DNA from: Schumannella luteola
GTDB lineage: Bacteria > Actinomycetota > Actinomycetes > Actinomycetales > Microbacteriaceae
DNA length: 64,000 nucleotides
Direction: 5' to 3'
NCBI RefSeq assembly: GCF_013408685.1
Contig: NZ_JACBZY010000001.1
Location: forward strand, 434,001 to 498,000
The first letter of the stretch is position 1; each line of letters starts with the position of its first letter. Below, one piece after another: positions 52,892-61,861 of the stretch. Made by a program: the position numbers and the translations under genes. The notes under the pieces were generated by a model, which did no database searches, was not told where the DNA came from, and saw nothing but the letters and a program-made list of their open reading frames with translations.

Positions 52892-52960
52892 GTGAGGGGT
52901 CGCGAATCGCGTCAGGAGTCGCCGTTTCGGCTGCCCCTGACGCGTCTTGCGACCCCTCAC
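52892..52960. repeat. intergenic palindrome C (GAGGGGTCGC type)
   Basis: Arms 52892-52916 and 52936-52960 match at 22 of 25 positions around a 19-nt loop. The outer GTGAGGGGTCGC matches palindrome B at 22470. It separates the convergent ABC permease and the 52957 gene, overlapping the latter's stop by 4 bp. Confidence 0.8.
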
Positions 52961-53679
52961 CGTCGAGTCGACGTCGTCCACTCCCGAGCTCGCCGGCGAA
53001 TCGTCAGAAGCACTTCGATCAGGCCCCAGACCGTGAGTATCGCCACAGCCCCGCCGCCCAGCGTCCACCAGATGCCCTCGGGCACTTCGGCTCCGACCGA
53101 CCCTCGCTCCGGCCCACCGTCGGACCAGACCCGGATGAAGACGTAGGCGATCACGGCGATCCAGATCAGCGCCAAGACGACCAGCAGCTTCGCATTGAAG
53201 ACCACCCGAGTTCTGAGCGGGAGTTCCGCCGGTCCCGACGTACTATCTGCCGAGGCCGCCCAGAGGTCATCGGCGTCGACCGGGATGGACGCTTCGTCCA
53301 CGAAGAAGAGGTAGTGCCGATCCTTGACGCGCACTGCCGACTGTCCTGCGGATCCATCCCACGGCTGCACCGCGAGGGCCCGGGCCAGTTCGAGGATCAG
53401 TTCGACGGATGCGTCGGCGACGCTCTCCGAGAGCTCGATGCCCTGACCGTTCCGCCCCGCGCCGCGCGCCTCGAGGTAGATCTCATCACCGCCGAGCCAG
53501 AGCCTGATCGACCGGATCCTCGACACCTCGATCTGCACCAGTGGCACCTCGGTCAGTCCCCAGCCGTCAGCGACATCCTCACTGTGGCTCCACCCGAGTT
53601 CACTCGCCAGCGCGCGCATTCCTTCCCGCAGCTGGCGCAGATCGCTGTCGGAACGGTGGCGCGGTACGCGGCCGGTCAC
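52957..53679 (-). CDS. hypothetical two-span membrane protein
   Basis: A 240-aa protein. Residues 1-155 are soluble, with IEVSRIRSIRLWLGGDEIYLEA and VKDRHYLFFVDEASIPVDADDLW. Two transmembrane helices follow at about 163-185 and 207-228, and the end is basic. The domain is thus cytoplasmic, or exposed if the N-terminus is outside. The family is not recognised. The GTG start overlaps the stop of the HEAT-like gene (GTGA), and co-translation suggests a joint function. Confidence 0.65.
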   Translation of the reverse strand: MTGRVPRHRSDSDLRQLREGMRALASELGWSHSEDVADGWGLTEVPLVQIEVSRIRSIRLWLGGDEIYLEARGAGRNGQGIELSESVADASVELILELARALAVQPWDGSAGQSAVRVKDRHYLFFVDEASIPVDADDLWAASADSTSGPAELPLRTRVVFNAKLLVVLALIWIAVIAYVFIRVWSDGGPERGSVGAEVPEGIWWTLGGGAVAILTVWGLIEVLLTIRRRAREWTTSTRR

Positions 53680-54389
53680 GCGCCGCGCGCCGCAACCTTG
53701 TCGATGCGCGCGAGGGCGCGCTTCGCTCGGCGGCGCTCCTCCCAGTCCCCCTCGCGGACGTCACGCTCGAACTCGGGCCGCGCCTCCTCGGCGCGCAGCT
53801 TTGCGAGCGCATCGAGCGCGATCCAGCGGAACTCCGCGGTCGCGCAGGCGGCGACGAGGACGTCGATCGCCTCCGCTCGGTGGCTCTTCATACGGCCCAG
53901 GGCCCCGTAGAGGAAGTAGGCGTCGATGCCGGTGTCGGGAGCCTGGATGAGCTCGAGAAGGCGGGCGAAGCGCGAGTCGGGCGCGAGGCGATAGAGCGAA
54001 GATCCGACGCTCTCACGGGTCAGCGCGGCCCCGCTTCGCTTCACGGTCGGGCCCAACCGATCCCACGCTTCGACGAGCAGGTCGAAGATCTCCGGGGCGC
54101 GCCGCGGTGGTGCCCATTGAAGAAGCAACACGATCGCACCAGCGACCTCGTCCTGCTCGTCGACGGCGCGGAGAAGCCACGGTGCCACCACATCGATCGA
54201 GCGGATCGCGAGCAGGCGAGTGTTGCCGATGTTCTGGAGGAGCGGGTCCCGGTCACCGCGGATCGGGTCGACGATGCCGACCGCTGCGAGCTCGGCGAGG
54301 ATCTGCTTCTCCATCTCGGATCGCGCGTCGGCGGTCAACGCCTGCACCCATTTCAGGTGGGCGATCGTCTCGTCGTTCAGCTCGTCCAT
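53676..54389 (-). CDS. hypothetical HEAT-repeat-like protein
   Basis: A 237-aa all-helical protein with recurring helix pairs, such as LLAIRSIDVVAPWLLRAV, AEAIDVLVAACATAEFRWIALDALAKL and EERRRAKRALARIDKVAA. The ...R-x-A-x-x-A-L-x-K... spacing recalls HEAT/Armadillo repeats. The precise family is not recognised; scaffold or partner binding is likely. The ATG has GAGAGGA upstream. It is coupled to the membrane protein downstream (GTGA), so the two may form a complex. Confidence 0.6.
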   Translation of the reverse strand: MDELNDETIAHLKWVQALTADARSEMEKQILAELAAVGIVDPIRGDRDPLLQNIGNTRLLAIRSIDVVAPWLLRAVDEQDEVAGAIVLLLQWAPPRRAPEIFDLLVEAWDRLGPTVKRSGAALTRESVGSSLYRLAPDSRFARLLELIQAPDTGIDAYFLYGALGRMKSHRAEAIDVLVAACATAEFRWIALDALAKLRAEEARPEFERDVREGDWEERRRAKRALARIDKVAARGA

Positions 54390-54489
54390 CGGGTCCTCTC
54401 GCAACCCGCCACGCGAGTCGGTCGAGCGACGCTACCCCGCGCATCCGCCCGAGGCGAGTCCCCGGAACGGGCCACGACGCAGCCAGGCC

Positions 54490-54550
54490 ATCGAGTGGCC
54501 AGAAATGCGGGTCGGATGCGGCGGGTCGTGTGCATCTCTGGCCACTCGAT
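54490..54550. repeat. intergenic palindrome G
   Basis: Arms 54490-54508 and 54532-54550 (ATCGAGTGGCCAGAAATGC and near complement) match at 18 of 19 positions around a 23-nt loop. It lies 72 bp after the SARP-type regulator stop and 101 bp before the HEAT gene start. Confidence 0.8.
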
Positions 54551-54621
54551 CGCGAGCGGGACCTCGAGCGGTGCGAGGGCGACCGGCGAGGTGGGTACGG
54601 GCACGGCCGGGCCGGGTCGGG

Positions 54622-57600
54622 TCAGGGGGCGAGCAATTCGGGGAGGCACGTGAGCTCGCGGGCGGCAGCAGCGCGCAGCGCGGCCGGATCGACGGCGGCG
54701 GCCGACGCCGCGGCGGGGTCGGCGGGATCCGCGAGCGCACCGGCGGGCGGCTCGAGGCCACGCTCGCGGAGGGCCGCGCGCACCTCGCGCACCCAGGGGT
54801 CGAGCTCGTCGGGGATGCCGCGCGCCGCATCCGCCGCCAGCAGCAGGCGGGACGCGAGCTCCGCGTCGCCGCGGGCCAGACAGACCCGGGCGACCGCGAC
54901 GGCGGTCTGGGCGATCACGGGCAGGTCGCGGCTGTCGAGCGCCGAGCGCAGCGCAGCGCGTGCGTGGTCATCGGCCGCGGCGACATCGCCCTGCAGCAGC
55001 GTGAGGTGCGTGCGGGCGACCGACTTCGCCGCGGCCAGCTGCGCGAACGGGGCCAGGGTCTCGTCGCTCTCGTCGTCGAGGTGGGCGGCGAAGGCGGCGG
55101 CCGCGACCGCATCCCCCTGCTGCGCCGCGGCGATCGTCGCCGACGCCGCAGCCTGCGTGATCGCGCGCCGCACCCCGCCGGCGAGCGTCTCGTCGAGCAC
55201 CTGCTCGGCGCGGACCCGGGCCTCATCGAGTCGGCCCTGACGAGCGAGGATGCGCACGGCCAGATCCTGCTGCTGCGCCAGGTCGGCCTCCGAGGTGATG
55301 CGGCGCAGGTTCTCGGTCGACGCATCCGTCACCTCGAGCGCCTCGTCGAGACGCCCGACCAGCGCGAGCCACTCGGCGCGCATCTGCTGCGCCACCGCGA
55401 TCGACCACAGGTCGCCGATCTCGCTGAGCATGCCGAGCGCCCGCTCGGTCACGCGGCCGAGCTGGTCGACGTCGCCGCGGTTGTGCGCGAGCGAGGCGTC
55501 GACGACGAGCAGCAGCGCGGTCGGCCAGGGGTCGAGTCCGAGCTCGTCGCCGTCGATGCCGCGCAGCTCGGTGCGCCACTCCGACCCGGGCTCGATGCGA
55601 CTGAGCATGAGGATGAACGACGCGACCACCTGCACGACCGGCGACTGACCGGCGTGCGGGCGCAGCTCGGCCGCCGGGCCCAGCGCACCGAGCAGCGCGG
55701 CGATCACATCCGGCTCCTCCGTCGGGCCGAGCTTCAGGAACACCTCGATCACCCGCCCGGCCGCGGCGACGATCGTCGCGAGCTCGCCCTCGACCCGGGC
55801 GGCGAGCGGGGCGACGGAGGTCATCCACTCGGCCGCCTCGGCGTTGCGGTCGCGCATCATCCAGTACCAGCTGCAGGCGCCGAGCAGCTCGACCGCCGCC
55901 TCGGCCTGCTCGGTCGCGACGAGATGCCGCAGCGCGCCGATCAGGTTGTCGTGCTCGGCGTCGAACCACGCGATGGTCTCGAGGATGCGCGGACCCCGCA
56001 GCAGGGAATCGTGGGCCGCCGCCGCATCGAGCGCGAACGCGGCCTGAGCGTCCCGCGCCGCACGCTCGCGGCCCTCGTCGACGAGATGCGCGAGACCGTA
56101 TTCGCGGATCGTCTCGAGCGTGCGGAACCGCCCGCGGGCCCGCTGCACGAGCGACTTGTCGACGAGGGCGTCGAAGACGGCGGGGGCGGGGAGGGCGAGG
56201 GCGTCGGATGCCGCGGACGCGGAGTCGGTCGCCGACCCGCTCACCGCGGCCCGCGCATCCACCACCGCGAGTCCCGCCGGGAACACCGCGAGCAGCGTCA
56301 GCGCGCGACGCTCGTCGTCGTCGAGCAGGCTCCAGCTCCAGTCGATCGCGGCGCGGAGCGTCTGGTGGCGCGGCAGGGCGCCGCGTCCGGGGCCGGAGAG
56401 CAGCGCGAACCGGTCTTCGAGACCGGCGAGCACCTCGTCGACGGTCATCGTGCGCAGCTTCGCGGCCGCGAGCTCGAGGGCGAGCGGCAGCCCGTCGAGG
56501 TGCAGGCAGACGCGCGCGGCGACGGCGAGTTCGGCCGGGTCGAGCTCGGCCCCGCGCGCGGCCCGGGCGCGCTGCCGGAAGAGGTCGATCGCCGGGAACT
56601 CACGCAGCCGACCCGGGTCGCTCGCGAGCTCGCCGGCGAGGCGGGCCGCATCGGGATGCGCGAGCGGCCCCAGCGTCACGAACGCCTCCCCCGGAGCGCC
56701 GAGCGGCTCACGGCTGGTGACGAGGATGCGCAGCTCGGGCAGCGCCGACAGCAGCGTGATCGCGGCCTCGGCCGCCACATCCAGCAGGTGCTCGGTGTTG
56801 TCGAGCACGAGTAGCGTCGGACGCCCGGTGAGCGCCTGGCGCACGCGGTCGCGGGTCGGCGTCGTGTCGGGCTGGTTCTCGGCGCTGCGCAGATCGCGGC
56901 CGGTCGCGGCGAGGATCGCGGGCCAGATGTCGGGGGCCGACACCGGGGCGAGCTCGACGACCAGCGCGGTCGGACCGGGGCCGGATGCGGATGCCGCGGC
57001 CGATGCCGATGCCGATCCCGCGGTGTGCGCCCGTGCCGCCTCGATCGCGAGCCGGGTCTTGCCCGCGCCGCCCGGACCGACGATCGTCACCAGCCGATTC
57101 GCCGCGAGCTGCGCGGCGACGGAGACGAGCTCGGCGTCGCGCCCGATCAGCGGGGTGAGCGGGGTCGGGATGAGCGGGAGGGGTGCGGCAGCCGGGGTCG
57201 CGGCGGCCCGGGGCGCGGCGGCCCGGGGCGCGGCAGGCGCGGCAGAGGCGGGCGCGGCGTCGGGCACGGACGCGTCGGAGACCGGGGCGCGTCCAGCACT
57301 GCGCGCCGGCACCCGTTCTGGAACGTCTCCGTGCACGCCGGCGCCGGACGAAGCGGGCGGGACCGGCGCGAGCGCCGCATCCACCCCGGCCGGGATCGCT
57401 CCCGGCATCCGCCCGCCGAGCTCGAGCGCGGTGGTGCGATCGGCGAGCAGATCGCGCGCGAACCAGTCGAAGTCGGGCGTCGGCAGCCACGGCTCGCCCC
57501 GCCAGAGCGCGAGAGCCGCGGATGCGAGCCGCACGGTGTCGGCGGGATCGGGCGCAGCGACCGCGGCGGCGACCAGATCCTGGAAGACGAGGGCGTCGAC

Positions 57601-57879
57601 ATCCGCCCGGGCGAGCGCGAGCCGGTACCCGCCGGTCGTCGACTCGATGGATGCGGCGGGCAGCTGCGTGCGCAGCCGCGACACGATCGACTGCAGGGCG
57701 CCGCGCGGATTCTCGGGGGTGTCGATCGGCCAGAGGTCCTCGGCGAGCGCGCGGTAGCTGACGGCCGTGCCGGCATCCGCGGCCAGCCGGAACAGCAGCG
57801 CGAGCTGCATCGACCCCGACACGGTCACCGCGGCGCCGGCGTGCTCGATGCGCAGCCCGCCGAGCACCGCGATCTTCAC
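54622..57879 (-). CDS. SARP/AfsR-type regulator with winged helix, ATPase and TPR-like domains
   Basis: A 1,085-aa regulator. Residues 1-90 are an OmpR-type winged helix (YRALAEDLWP, GALQSIVSRLRTQL). A short BTAD-like segment (to about 150) is cut down compared with the usual 140 aa and runs into an Ala/Pro linker. The AAA/NB-ARC ATPase has Walker A IVGPGGAGKTRLAI, Walker B TLLVLDNTEHLLDV and LVTSREPLG. The C-terminal 450 residues are helical repeats (TPR-like). Such proteins activate secondary metabolism. GTG start with TAGGCT 6 nt upstream; the start lies in a palindrome. Confidence 0.88.
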   Translation of the reverse strand: MKIAVLGGLRIEHAGAAVTVSGSMQLALLFRLAADAGTAVSYRALAEDLWPIDTPENPRGALQSIVSRLRTQLPAASIESTTGGYRLALARADVDALVFQDLVAAAVAAPDPADTVRLASAALALWRGEPWLPTPDFDWFARDLLADRTTALELGGRMPGAIPAGVDAALAPVPPASSGAGVHGDVPERVPARSAGRAPVSDASVPDAAPASAAPAAPRAAAPRAAATPAAAPLPLIPTPLTPLIGRDAELVSVAAQLAANRLVTIVGPGGAGKTRLAIEAARAHTAGSASASAAASASGPGPTALVVELAPVSAPDIWPAILAATGRDLRSAENQPDTTPTRDRVRQALTGRPTLLVLDNTEHLLDVAAEAAITLLSALPELRILVTSREPLGAPGEAFVTLGPLAHPDAARLAGELASDPGRLREFPAIDLFRQRARAARGAELDPAELAVAARVCLHLDGLPLALELAAAKLRTMTVDEVLAGLEDRFALLSGPGRGALPRHQTLRAAIDWSWSLLDDDERRALTLLAVFPAGLAVVDARAAVSGSATDSASAASDALALPAPAVFDALVDKSLVQRARGRFRTLETIREYGLAHLVDEGRERAARDAQAAFALDAAAAHDSLLRGPRILETIAWFDAEHDNLIGALRHLVATEQAEAAVELLGACSWYWMMRDRNAEAAEWMTSVAPLAARVEGELATIVAAAGRVIEVFLKLGPTEEPDVIAALLGALGPAAELRPHAGQSPVVQVVASFILMLSRIEPGSEWRTELRGIDGDELGLDPWPTALLLVVDASLAHNRGDVDQLGRVTERALGMLSEIGDLWSIAVAQQMRAEWLALVGRLDEALEVTDASTENLRRITSEADLAQQQDLAVRILARQGRLDEARVRAEQVLDETLAGGVRRAITQAAASATIAAAQQGDAVAAAAFAAHLDDESDETLAPFAQLAAAKSVARTHLTLLQGDVAAADDHARAALRSALDSRDLPVIAQTAVAVARVCLARGDAELASRLLLAADAARGIPDELDPWVREVRAALRERGLEPPAGALADPADPAAASAAAVDPAALRAAAARELTCLPELLAP

Positions 57880-57897
57880 GCGTGAAGCCTATTCACG
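57874..57897 (-). promoter_or_regulatory. three-half-site palindromic element over the SARP-gene start
   Basis: TTCACG (57875-57880), CGTGAA (57881-57886) and TTCACG (57892-57897) form two overlapping palindromes, including the perfect CTTCACGCGTGAAG (57874-57887) that covers the GTG start codon. The -10 TAGGCT (57891-57886) lies between. Candidate autoregulatory or repressor site. Confidence 0.55.
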
Positions 57898-57962
57898 CTC
57901 GCATGCGCGGAGGCGGTGCGCCGCCGAGCGTGGTGCCGGGTCCGCCGTCGAGTGCCGCCCCG

Positions 57963-58586
57963 TCAGTCGGCGGCGCGCGGCCCCATGCCGACCGCGGCGA
58001 GCCACGCCTCGGCGATCAGCTCGGCGCCGAGGGCGGTCGGGTGCACGCCGTCCGCCGCGATCGCCTCCGGACCGTGCACGCGCGCGGCAACGCCGAGCAC
58101 CGCCTGCAGCGGCACGAAAACCGCGTCGAACTCGCCGGCGAGCCGGTCGACGGCGTCGCGCTTGCCGTCGAGGTCGGGCATCCACTCCTCCTGCTCGGGC
58201 GTGACCGGCACGAGGAACGGCTCGACGAGCACCAGCGCGGGATGCCCGTGGGCGATCGAGTCGCGCAGCAGGCCCGCGTAGACCGACTCGAACTCGCCGG
58301 CGGAGGTCTCGAGCCCGCTGTCGAAGCGCCGCCAGGTGTCGTTGACGCCGACGTAGACCGTGAGCAGCTCGGGGTCGGGCTCGATCGCGTCGGACTGCCA
58401 GCGATGCGCGAGGTCGATCACGCGGTCTCCGCTCACGCCGCGGTTGAGCACCGGCCGGTCGTCTCCGCGCTCGCGCAGCACCTCGTGCACGCGTCGCACC
58501 CATCCGTCGCCGAGCCCTTCAGGCTCGTCTCGGCGGCCCGCGTCGGTGATGCTGTCGCCGATGAACAGGACGGGCCGGGGGCTCAT
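57963..58586 (-). CDS. SGNH/GDSL-type esterase
   Basis: A 207-aa hydrolase. Block I is VLFIGDSITDAGRR (catalytic Ser), block II is NRGVSGDRVID, block III VGVNDTWRRFDS, and block V ADGVHPTALGAELIAEAW holds the catalytic Asp-His. No signal peptide is seen. Such enzymes deacylate esters, often on sugars; the substrate is unknown. It is convergent with nothing and lies 85 bp beyond the SARP gene promoter, on the same strand as the SARP gene but upstream of it. Confidence 0.92.
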   Translation of the reverse strand: MSPRPVLFIGDSITDAGRRDEPEGLGDGWVRRVHEVLRERGDDRPVLNRGVSGDRVIDLAHRWQSDAIEPDPELLTVYVGVNDTWRRFDSGLETSAGEFESVYAGLLRDSIAHGHPALVLVEPFLVPVTPEQEEWMPDLDGKRDAVDRLAGEFDAVFVPLQAVLGVAARVHGPEAIAADGVHPTALGAELIAEAWLAAVGMGPRAAD

Positions 58587-58889
58587 GCGCTCACCTTCCC
58601 ACGCGCGTGGCGCCGCCGGGCAGGTTTCGGAGAGATGTTCACCCCCTGACGCCCCGGCCCGGGCGATCGCGAGCAGCCCAGCCGCGAGCAGGCCGCCGCG
58701 CGTCGGCCTGCGCCTGCCGCCGCGCGCGGTCTCGCCACCCACGTCGACGGCCGGTCTGCGCGATCCACGCGCCGCCCCGCACCCCGCCGCACCGCGCCGC
58801 GCCGGCACCGCGCCGCACGCGCCGCGCCGCGCCGCGCCGGCAGCACGCTGACCCAGCTCGCACCACGACCGCAGCGCCAGACTGGGTCG
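58587..58889. other. 303-bp intergenic region with a CGCGC-rich simple repeat
   Basis: Divergent gap between the SGNH and alpha/beta hydrolase genes. The stretch 58780-58845 is an irregular array of CGCCGCGCCG/CACCGCGCCG units with no supported coding potential. CAGACT at 58878-58883 is 6 nt before the next ATG. Nothing else recognised. Confidence 0.4.
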
Positions 58890-59591
58890 ATGGCCGCGAC
58901 CTCGACTCCCTCGACCCACGTCATCGTGCTGCCCGGCGGCGGCTACGCGCACCACGCCCCGCACGAAGGGCAGCCGGTCGTCGACTGGCTGGCGGGCATC
59001 GGCATGCCGGCGTCGGTGTTCCTGTACCCGGTGTCGACGCGGCATCCGGGCGTGCTGGATGCGGTGCGCGCCGAGATCCGCCGCGTGCGCGAGTCGAAGG
59101 TCGAGCGGGTCGGTGTGCTCGGCTTCTCGGCCGGCGGGCACGCCGCAGGGCACGCGGCCTACGCGCCGCTCGACGGTCCGGGCGCCGGTTCCGACCCGTC
59201 GCCGCTGGGGAGGCCCGACTTCGCGATCCTCAGCTACCCGGTCGTGTCGATGGTCACGAAGACGCACGGCGGCTCGCGCCGCGAGCTGCTCGGGCCGGAT
59301 GCCTCGGACGAGCTGCGCGCATCCACCTCGCTCGAGAAGCTGGTGACGCCGGGCGCCCCACCCGCGTTCGTCTGGCACACGGCCGAGGATGCGGTGGTTC
59401 CGGTCGGGCACTCGTACCGCCTGGGTCGGGCGCTCGCCGCCGCCGGGGTGCCGCACGCGCTGCACGTCTACCCGCACGGACCGCACGGCATCGGACTCGG
59501 CACCGGCGAGCGCTTCGCCGGCGACGCGGTGCACTGGACGGAGGCGTGCGAGCGCTGGCTGCGCGAAGAGGGGTGGATGCCGGGGAGCTGA
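58890..59591 (+). CDS. alpha/beta hydrolase (acetylesterase/BD-FAE-like)
   Basis: A 233-aa serine esterase. VIVLPGGGYAHHAPHEG is the HGGG-like oxyanion turn; GVLGFSAGGHAAGHAAY is the nucleophile elbow; HTAEDAVVPVGHSY holds Asp; HGPHGIGLG holds His. This layout is found in bacterial acetyl xylan esterase-like and BD-FAE proteins, so a carbohydrate ester is a reasonable substrate guess. The ATG has CAGACT 6 nt upstream. The cluster of GGATACTG repeats follows the stop. Confidence 0.88.
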   Translation: MAATSTPSTHVIVLPGGGYAHHAPHEGQPVVDWLAGIGMPASVFLYPVSTRHPGVLDAVRAEIRRVRESKVERVGVLGFSAGGHAAGHAAYAPLDGPGAGSDPSPLGRPDFAILSYPVVSMVTKTHGGSRRELLGPDASDELRASTSLEKLVTPGAPPAFVWHTAEDAVVPVGHSYRLGRALAAAGVPHALHVYPHGPHGIGLGTGERFAGDAVHWTEACERWLREEGWMPGS

Positions 59592-59618
59592 CGCGGGCCC
59601 GTCGGCGCGGGTCCGCCG

Positions 59619-59900
59619 CGGATTCTGGTGAGTGGCCCCGGTCCGCCGCGGATACTGGCGAGCGACCGGCGTCGGTCGCGGATACTGGCGAGCGGCGTCA
59701 GCGACCGCGCCTGCGGCGTCGGACCCCTGCCGGAGCAGTATCCGCGTCCTGTCAGAGCAGTATTCGCGTCCCGTGCGAGCACGGTTGGCGCCCGCCCGCT
59801 AGGCCCCGTCTCGCCAGAGCAGTATCCCCGTCTCGCCAGAGCAGTATCCCCGTCTCGCCAAGGCAGTATCCGCGCCTCCCCGATCAGTATCGGCGCCCCG
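59619..59900. repeat. GGATACTG/CAGTATCC repeat cluster (palindrome H)
   Basis: Left side: three direct units around CCGCGGATACTGGCGAG (first with ATTCTGG). Right side: six inverted units around CTCGCCAGAGCAGTATCC with small changes, two of them identical (59810-59850). The halves can form several alternative hairpins. It lies between two same-strand genes, downstream of the esterase. Confidence 0.75.
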
Positions 59901-60024
59901 CTAGAGCGGCAGCGGCGAGCTCGACCCCGGCGCGCTGCGCCCGGGCTCGAGACCGCACCGTCGGCCGTCGCGCGCAGGATTCCGCGCCCAGCGGCCCGCG
60001 CGGCCGGAGTGCCAGAGTGGGCCC

Positions 60025-60486
60025 GTGAGCTTCAACGACGGCATCATCGACGAGTTCCGCGCGAACGGCGGTCACGTCTCCACCTACGGCTTCGGCGACG
60101 GACTCGTGCTGCTGCACACCGTCGGCGCGCGCTCGGGCGAGGCCCGCGTGCATCCGGTCGCGGCGTTCCCGGCCGACTCCTTCGACGCGACCGCGGGCGG
60201 TGTCGACGACTCGGCCGCCGACGCCGGCTGGCTGGTCGTCGCGTCCGCAGCGGGGGCCGACGCGCATCCCGCCTGGTTCCACAACCTCACCGCGAACCCC
60301 GACGTGCGCGTCGAGTTCGGCCGCGACGGCGCGGTGCAGACGGTGGATGCGCGGGCGACGGTTCTCGACAGCGCGGAGCGGGATGCGGCCTACGCCGAGA
60401 TCGTGCGGCGCTCGCCCGGCTTCGGCGAATACGAGAAGAAGACCGACCGGGCCATCCCGGTCGCGCGCGTCACGCCGGTCGGCTGA
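60025..60486 (+). CDS. nitroreductase-family deazaflavin-dependent oxidoreductase (Ddn type)
   Basis: A 153-aa split-barrel protein: DGIIDEFRANGGHVSTYGFG opening (about 20 aa), VLLHTVGARSGEARVHPVA, PAWFHNLTANPDVRVEFG and PGFGEYEKKTDR. It is the Ddn/DUF385 layout, whose actinobacterial members bind coenzyme F420 and reduce quinones or xenobiotics. Whether this strain makes F420 cannot be read from the window. GTG start with CAGAGT 6 nt upstream, so possibly leaderless. Confidence 0.9.
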   Translation: MSFNDGIIDEFRANGGHVSTYGFGDGLVLLHTVGARSGEARVHPVAAFPADSFDATAGGVDDSAADAGWLVVASAAGADAHPAWFHNLTANPDVRVEFGRDGAVQTVDARATVLDSAERDAAYAEIVRRSPGFGEYEKKTDRAIPVARVTPVG

Positions 60487-60632
60487 GCCCCCGGACCGAT
60501 CACCTCATCGTCACGACGACGGGTGCCGCACCAGGGCAGCAGCGGGAGCGCGGGCGGCGCGGATCCGGTGCCACTGCCGCACCACTGCGCCGCGACTCCG
60601 CGACGCCGCGCGCGCCGCACGCACCGACCCGC

Positions 60633-61811
60633 CTACGGTTCCAGCGGTCCGAGCAGGTTCGCGGCGACCGTCTGGCGCACCGACTCGGGGTCGCTCGGGT
60701 GGTAGATGCCGGCGAGCACGTCGCGCTGCAGTCGCGCGAGCTCGCCACCCGCCGCGTAGCCGGAACCGCCCGCGACGCGTAGCGCGTGATCGACGACGAC
60801 CCGCGCCGTCTCGGTCGCGCGGTGCTTCGCCCCGGTCAGCCGGCGGAACCACTGCGCCCCGTGATCGACGAGCCCGTCGACGTCGGCCGCGAGCGTCTCG
60901 AGGTCAGGGCGCAACGCGTCGAGGGCGAGCGCTGCATCCGCCAGCCGCCAGCGCAGGTCGGGATCCTGCGAGAGCGCGAGCCCGGTGCGGCGGCTCGTGC
61001 GGCGCTGCACCGCCTCGACGCCGAGCTCGAGCGCGCGGTCGGCGATCCCGGCGTAGACCGAGCCGATCGACAGCAGGAAGCTCGCGAACACGGCGAAGAC
61101 GAAGGGGTCGGGATTCGGCCCGACCGGCAGGATGCGCGACACCCGCTCCGGCGGAACGACGGCGCCCTCGAGCACGGTCGTGCGGCTCTGCGTGGCGCGC
61201 ATGCCGAGGGTGTCCCAGTCGTCGAGGTGCCGCCAGCCGGGGGTGTCGCGAGTGAGGAAGCCGTGCACGAGGCGCGGACCCGTTCCGCCGTCGGGCCAGT
61301 CGCCGCCCGGCGCCTCCTCCGCCCGGCCGAAGACGCCGAGCCGGGTCCACGCGGGCGCGAGCGAGGTGAAGACCTTGGTGCCGGTGAACGCCCATCCGCC
61401 CTCGCCCGCCGACGTGACCGAGCCCACCACCGGCTCCGCCCGCGTCGCCGAGTCCCACAGCACGAGGTCGTTGCCGGGCTCGCTGATCGCGAAGGCGAAC
61501 AGCTCGCCGGCCTCGGCCTCCGCCAGCACCCAGTCGAGGCTGCGATCTCCGCGGGCGGCGAGGATGCGGGCGACGCCCGTCCACACCAGGTGCATGTTGA
61601 TCGCGAGGGCGGTCGCCGGGGCGTGCGCGCCGAGCCGACGCTGGTCGCGGATCGTCGCGAGCAGCGAGCGCGGACGCAGGTAGCCCGCCTCGCGCAGCTC
61701 GTCGAGGTCCTCGGCGAAGAAGGCGTTGTCGCGGTCGTAGCCGGCGGCGCGCGAGCGGATGCGCTGCAGCAGCTCGTCGGTCAGAACGGAGGTCTCGGCA
61801 TCCCGCGTCAT
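60633..61811 (-). CDS. acyl-CoA dehydrogenase family flavoprotein
   Basis: A 392-aa enzyme with the three-domain acyl-CoA dehydrogenase layout: helical N-terminus (YDRDNAFFAEDLDELREAGYL), FAFAISEPGNDLVLWDS and GWAFTGTKVFTSLAPAW in the middle beta domain, and the C-terminal helical domain with GGSGYAAGGELARLQRD. The last motif resembles the FAD-contacting arginine-glycine loop. Members also include sulfur and nitroalkane oxidases, so acyl-CoA is not certain. The ATG is 6 nt from the -10 box TAGCGT. Confidence 0.88.
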   Translation of the reverse strand: MTRDAETSVLTDELLQRIRSRAAGYDRDNAFFAEDLDELREAGYLRPRSLLATIRDQRRLGAHAPATALAINMHLVWTGVARILAARGDRSLDWVLAEAEAGELFAFAISEPGNDLVLWDSATRAEPVVGSVTSAGEGGWAFTGTKVFTSLAPAWTRLGVFGRAEEAPGGDWPDGGTGPRLVHGFLTRDTPGWRHLDDWDTLGMRATQSRTTVLEGAVVPPERVSRILPVGPNPDPFVFAVFASFLLSIGSVYAGIADRALELGVEAVQRRTSRRTGLALSQDPDLRWRLADAALALDALRPDLETLAADVDGLVDHGAQWFRRLTGAKHRATETARVVVDHALRVAGGSGYAAGGELARLQRDVLAGIYHPSDPESVRQTVAANLLGPLEP

Positions 61812-61861
61812 ACCCTCACGCTAGTTCGCGCGACGCCCGCCGGGCAGGAGACGGCGCGGCG

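Noticed and set aside
58780-58845. Coding sequence in the CGCGC-rich stretch
   Set aside because: Its frames are pure Arg/Ala/Pro products of simple-sequence DNA; no start signals.
59619-59900. CRISPR array
   Set aside because: Repeats are of changing length, found in both orientations, with no regular unique spacers and no cas genes nearby.
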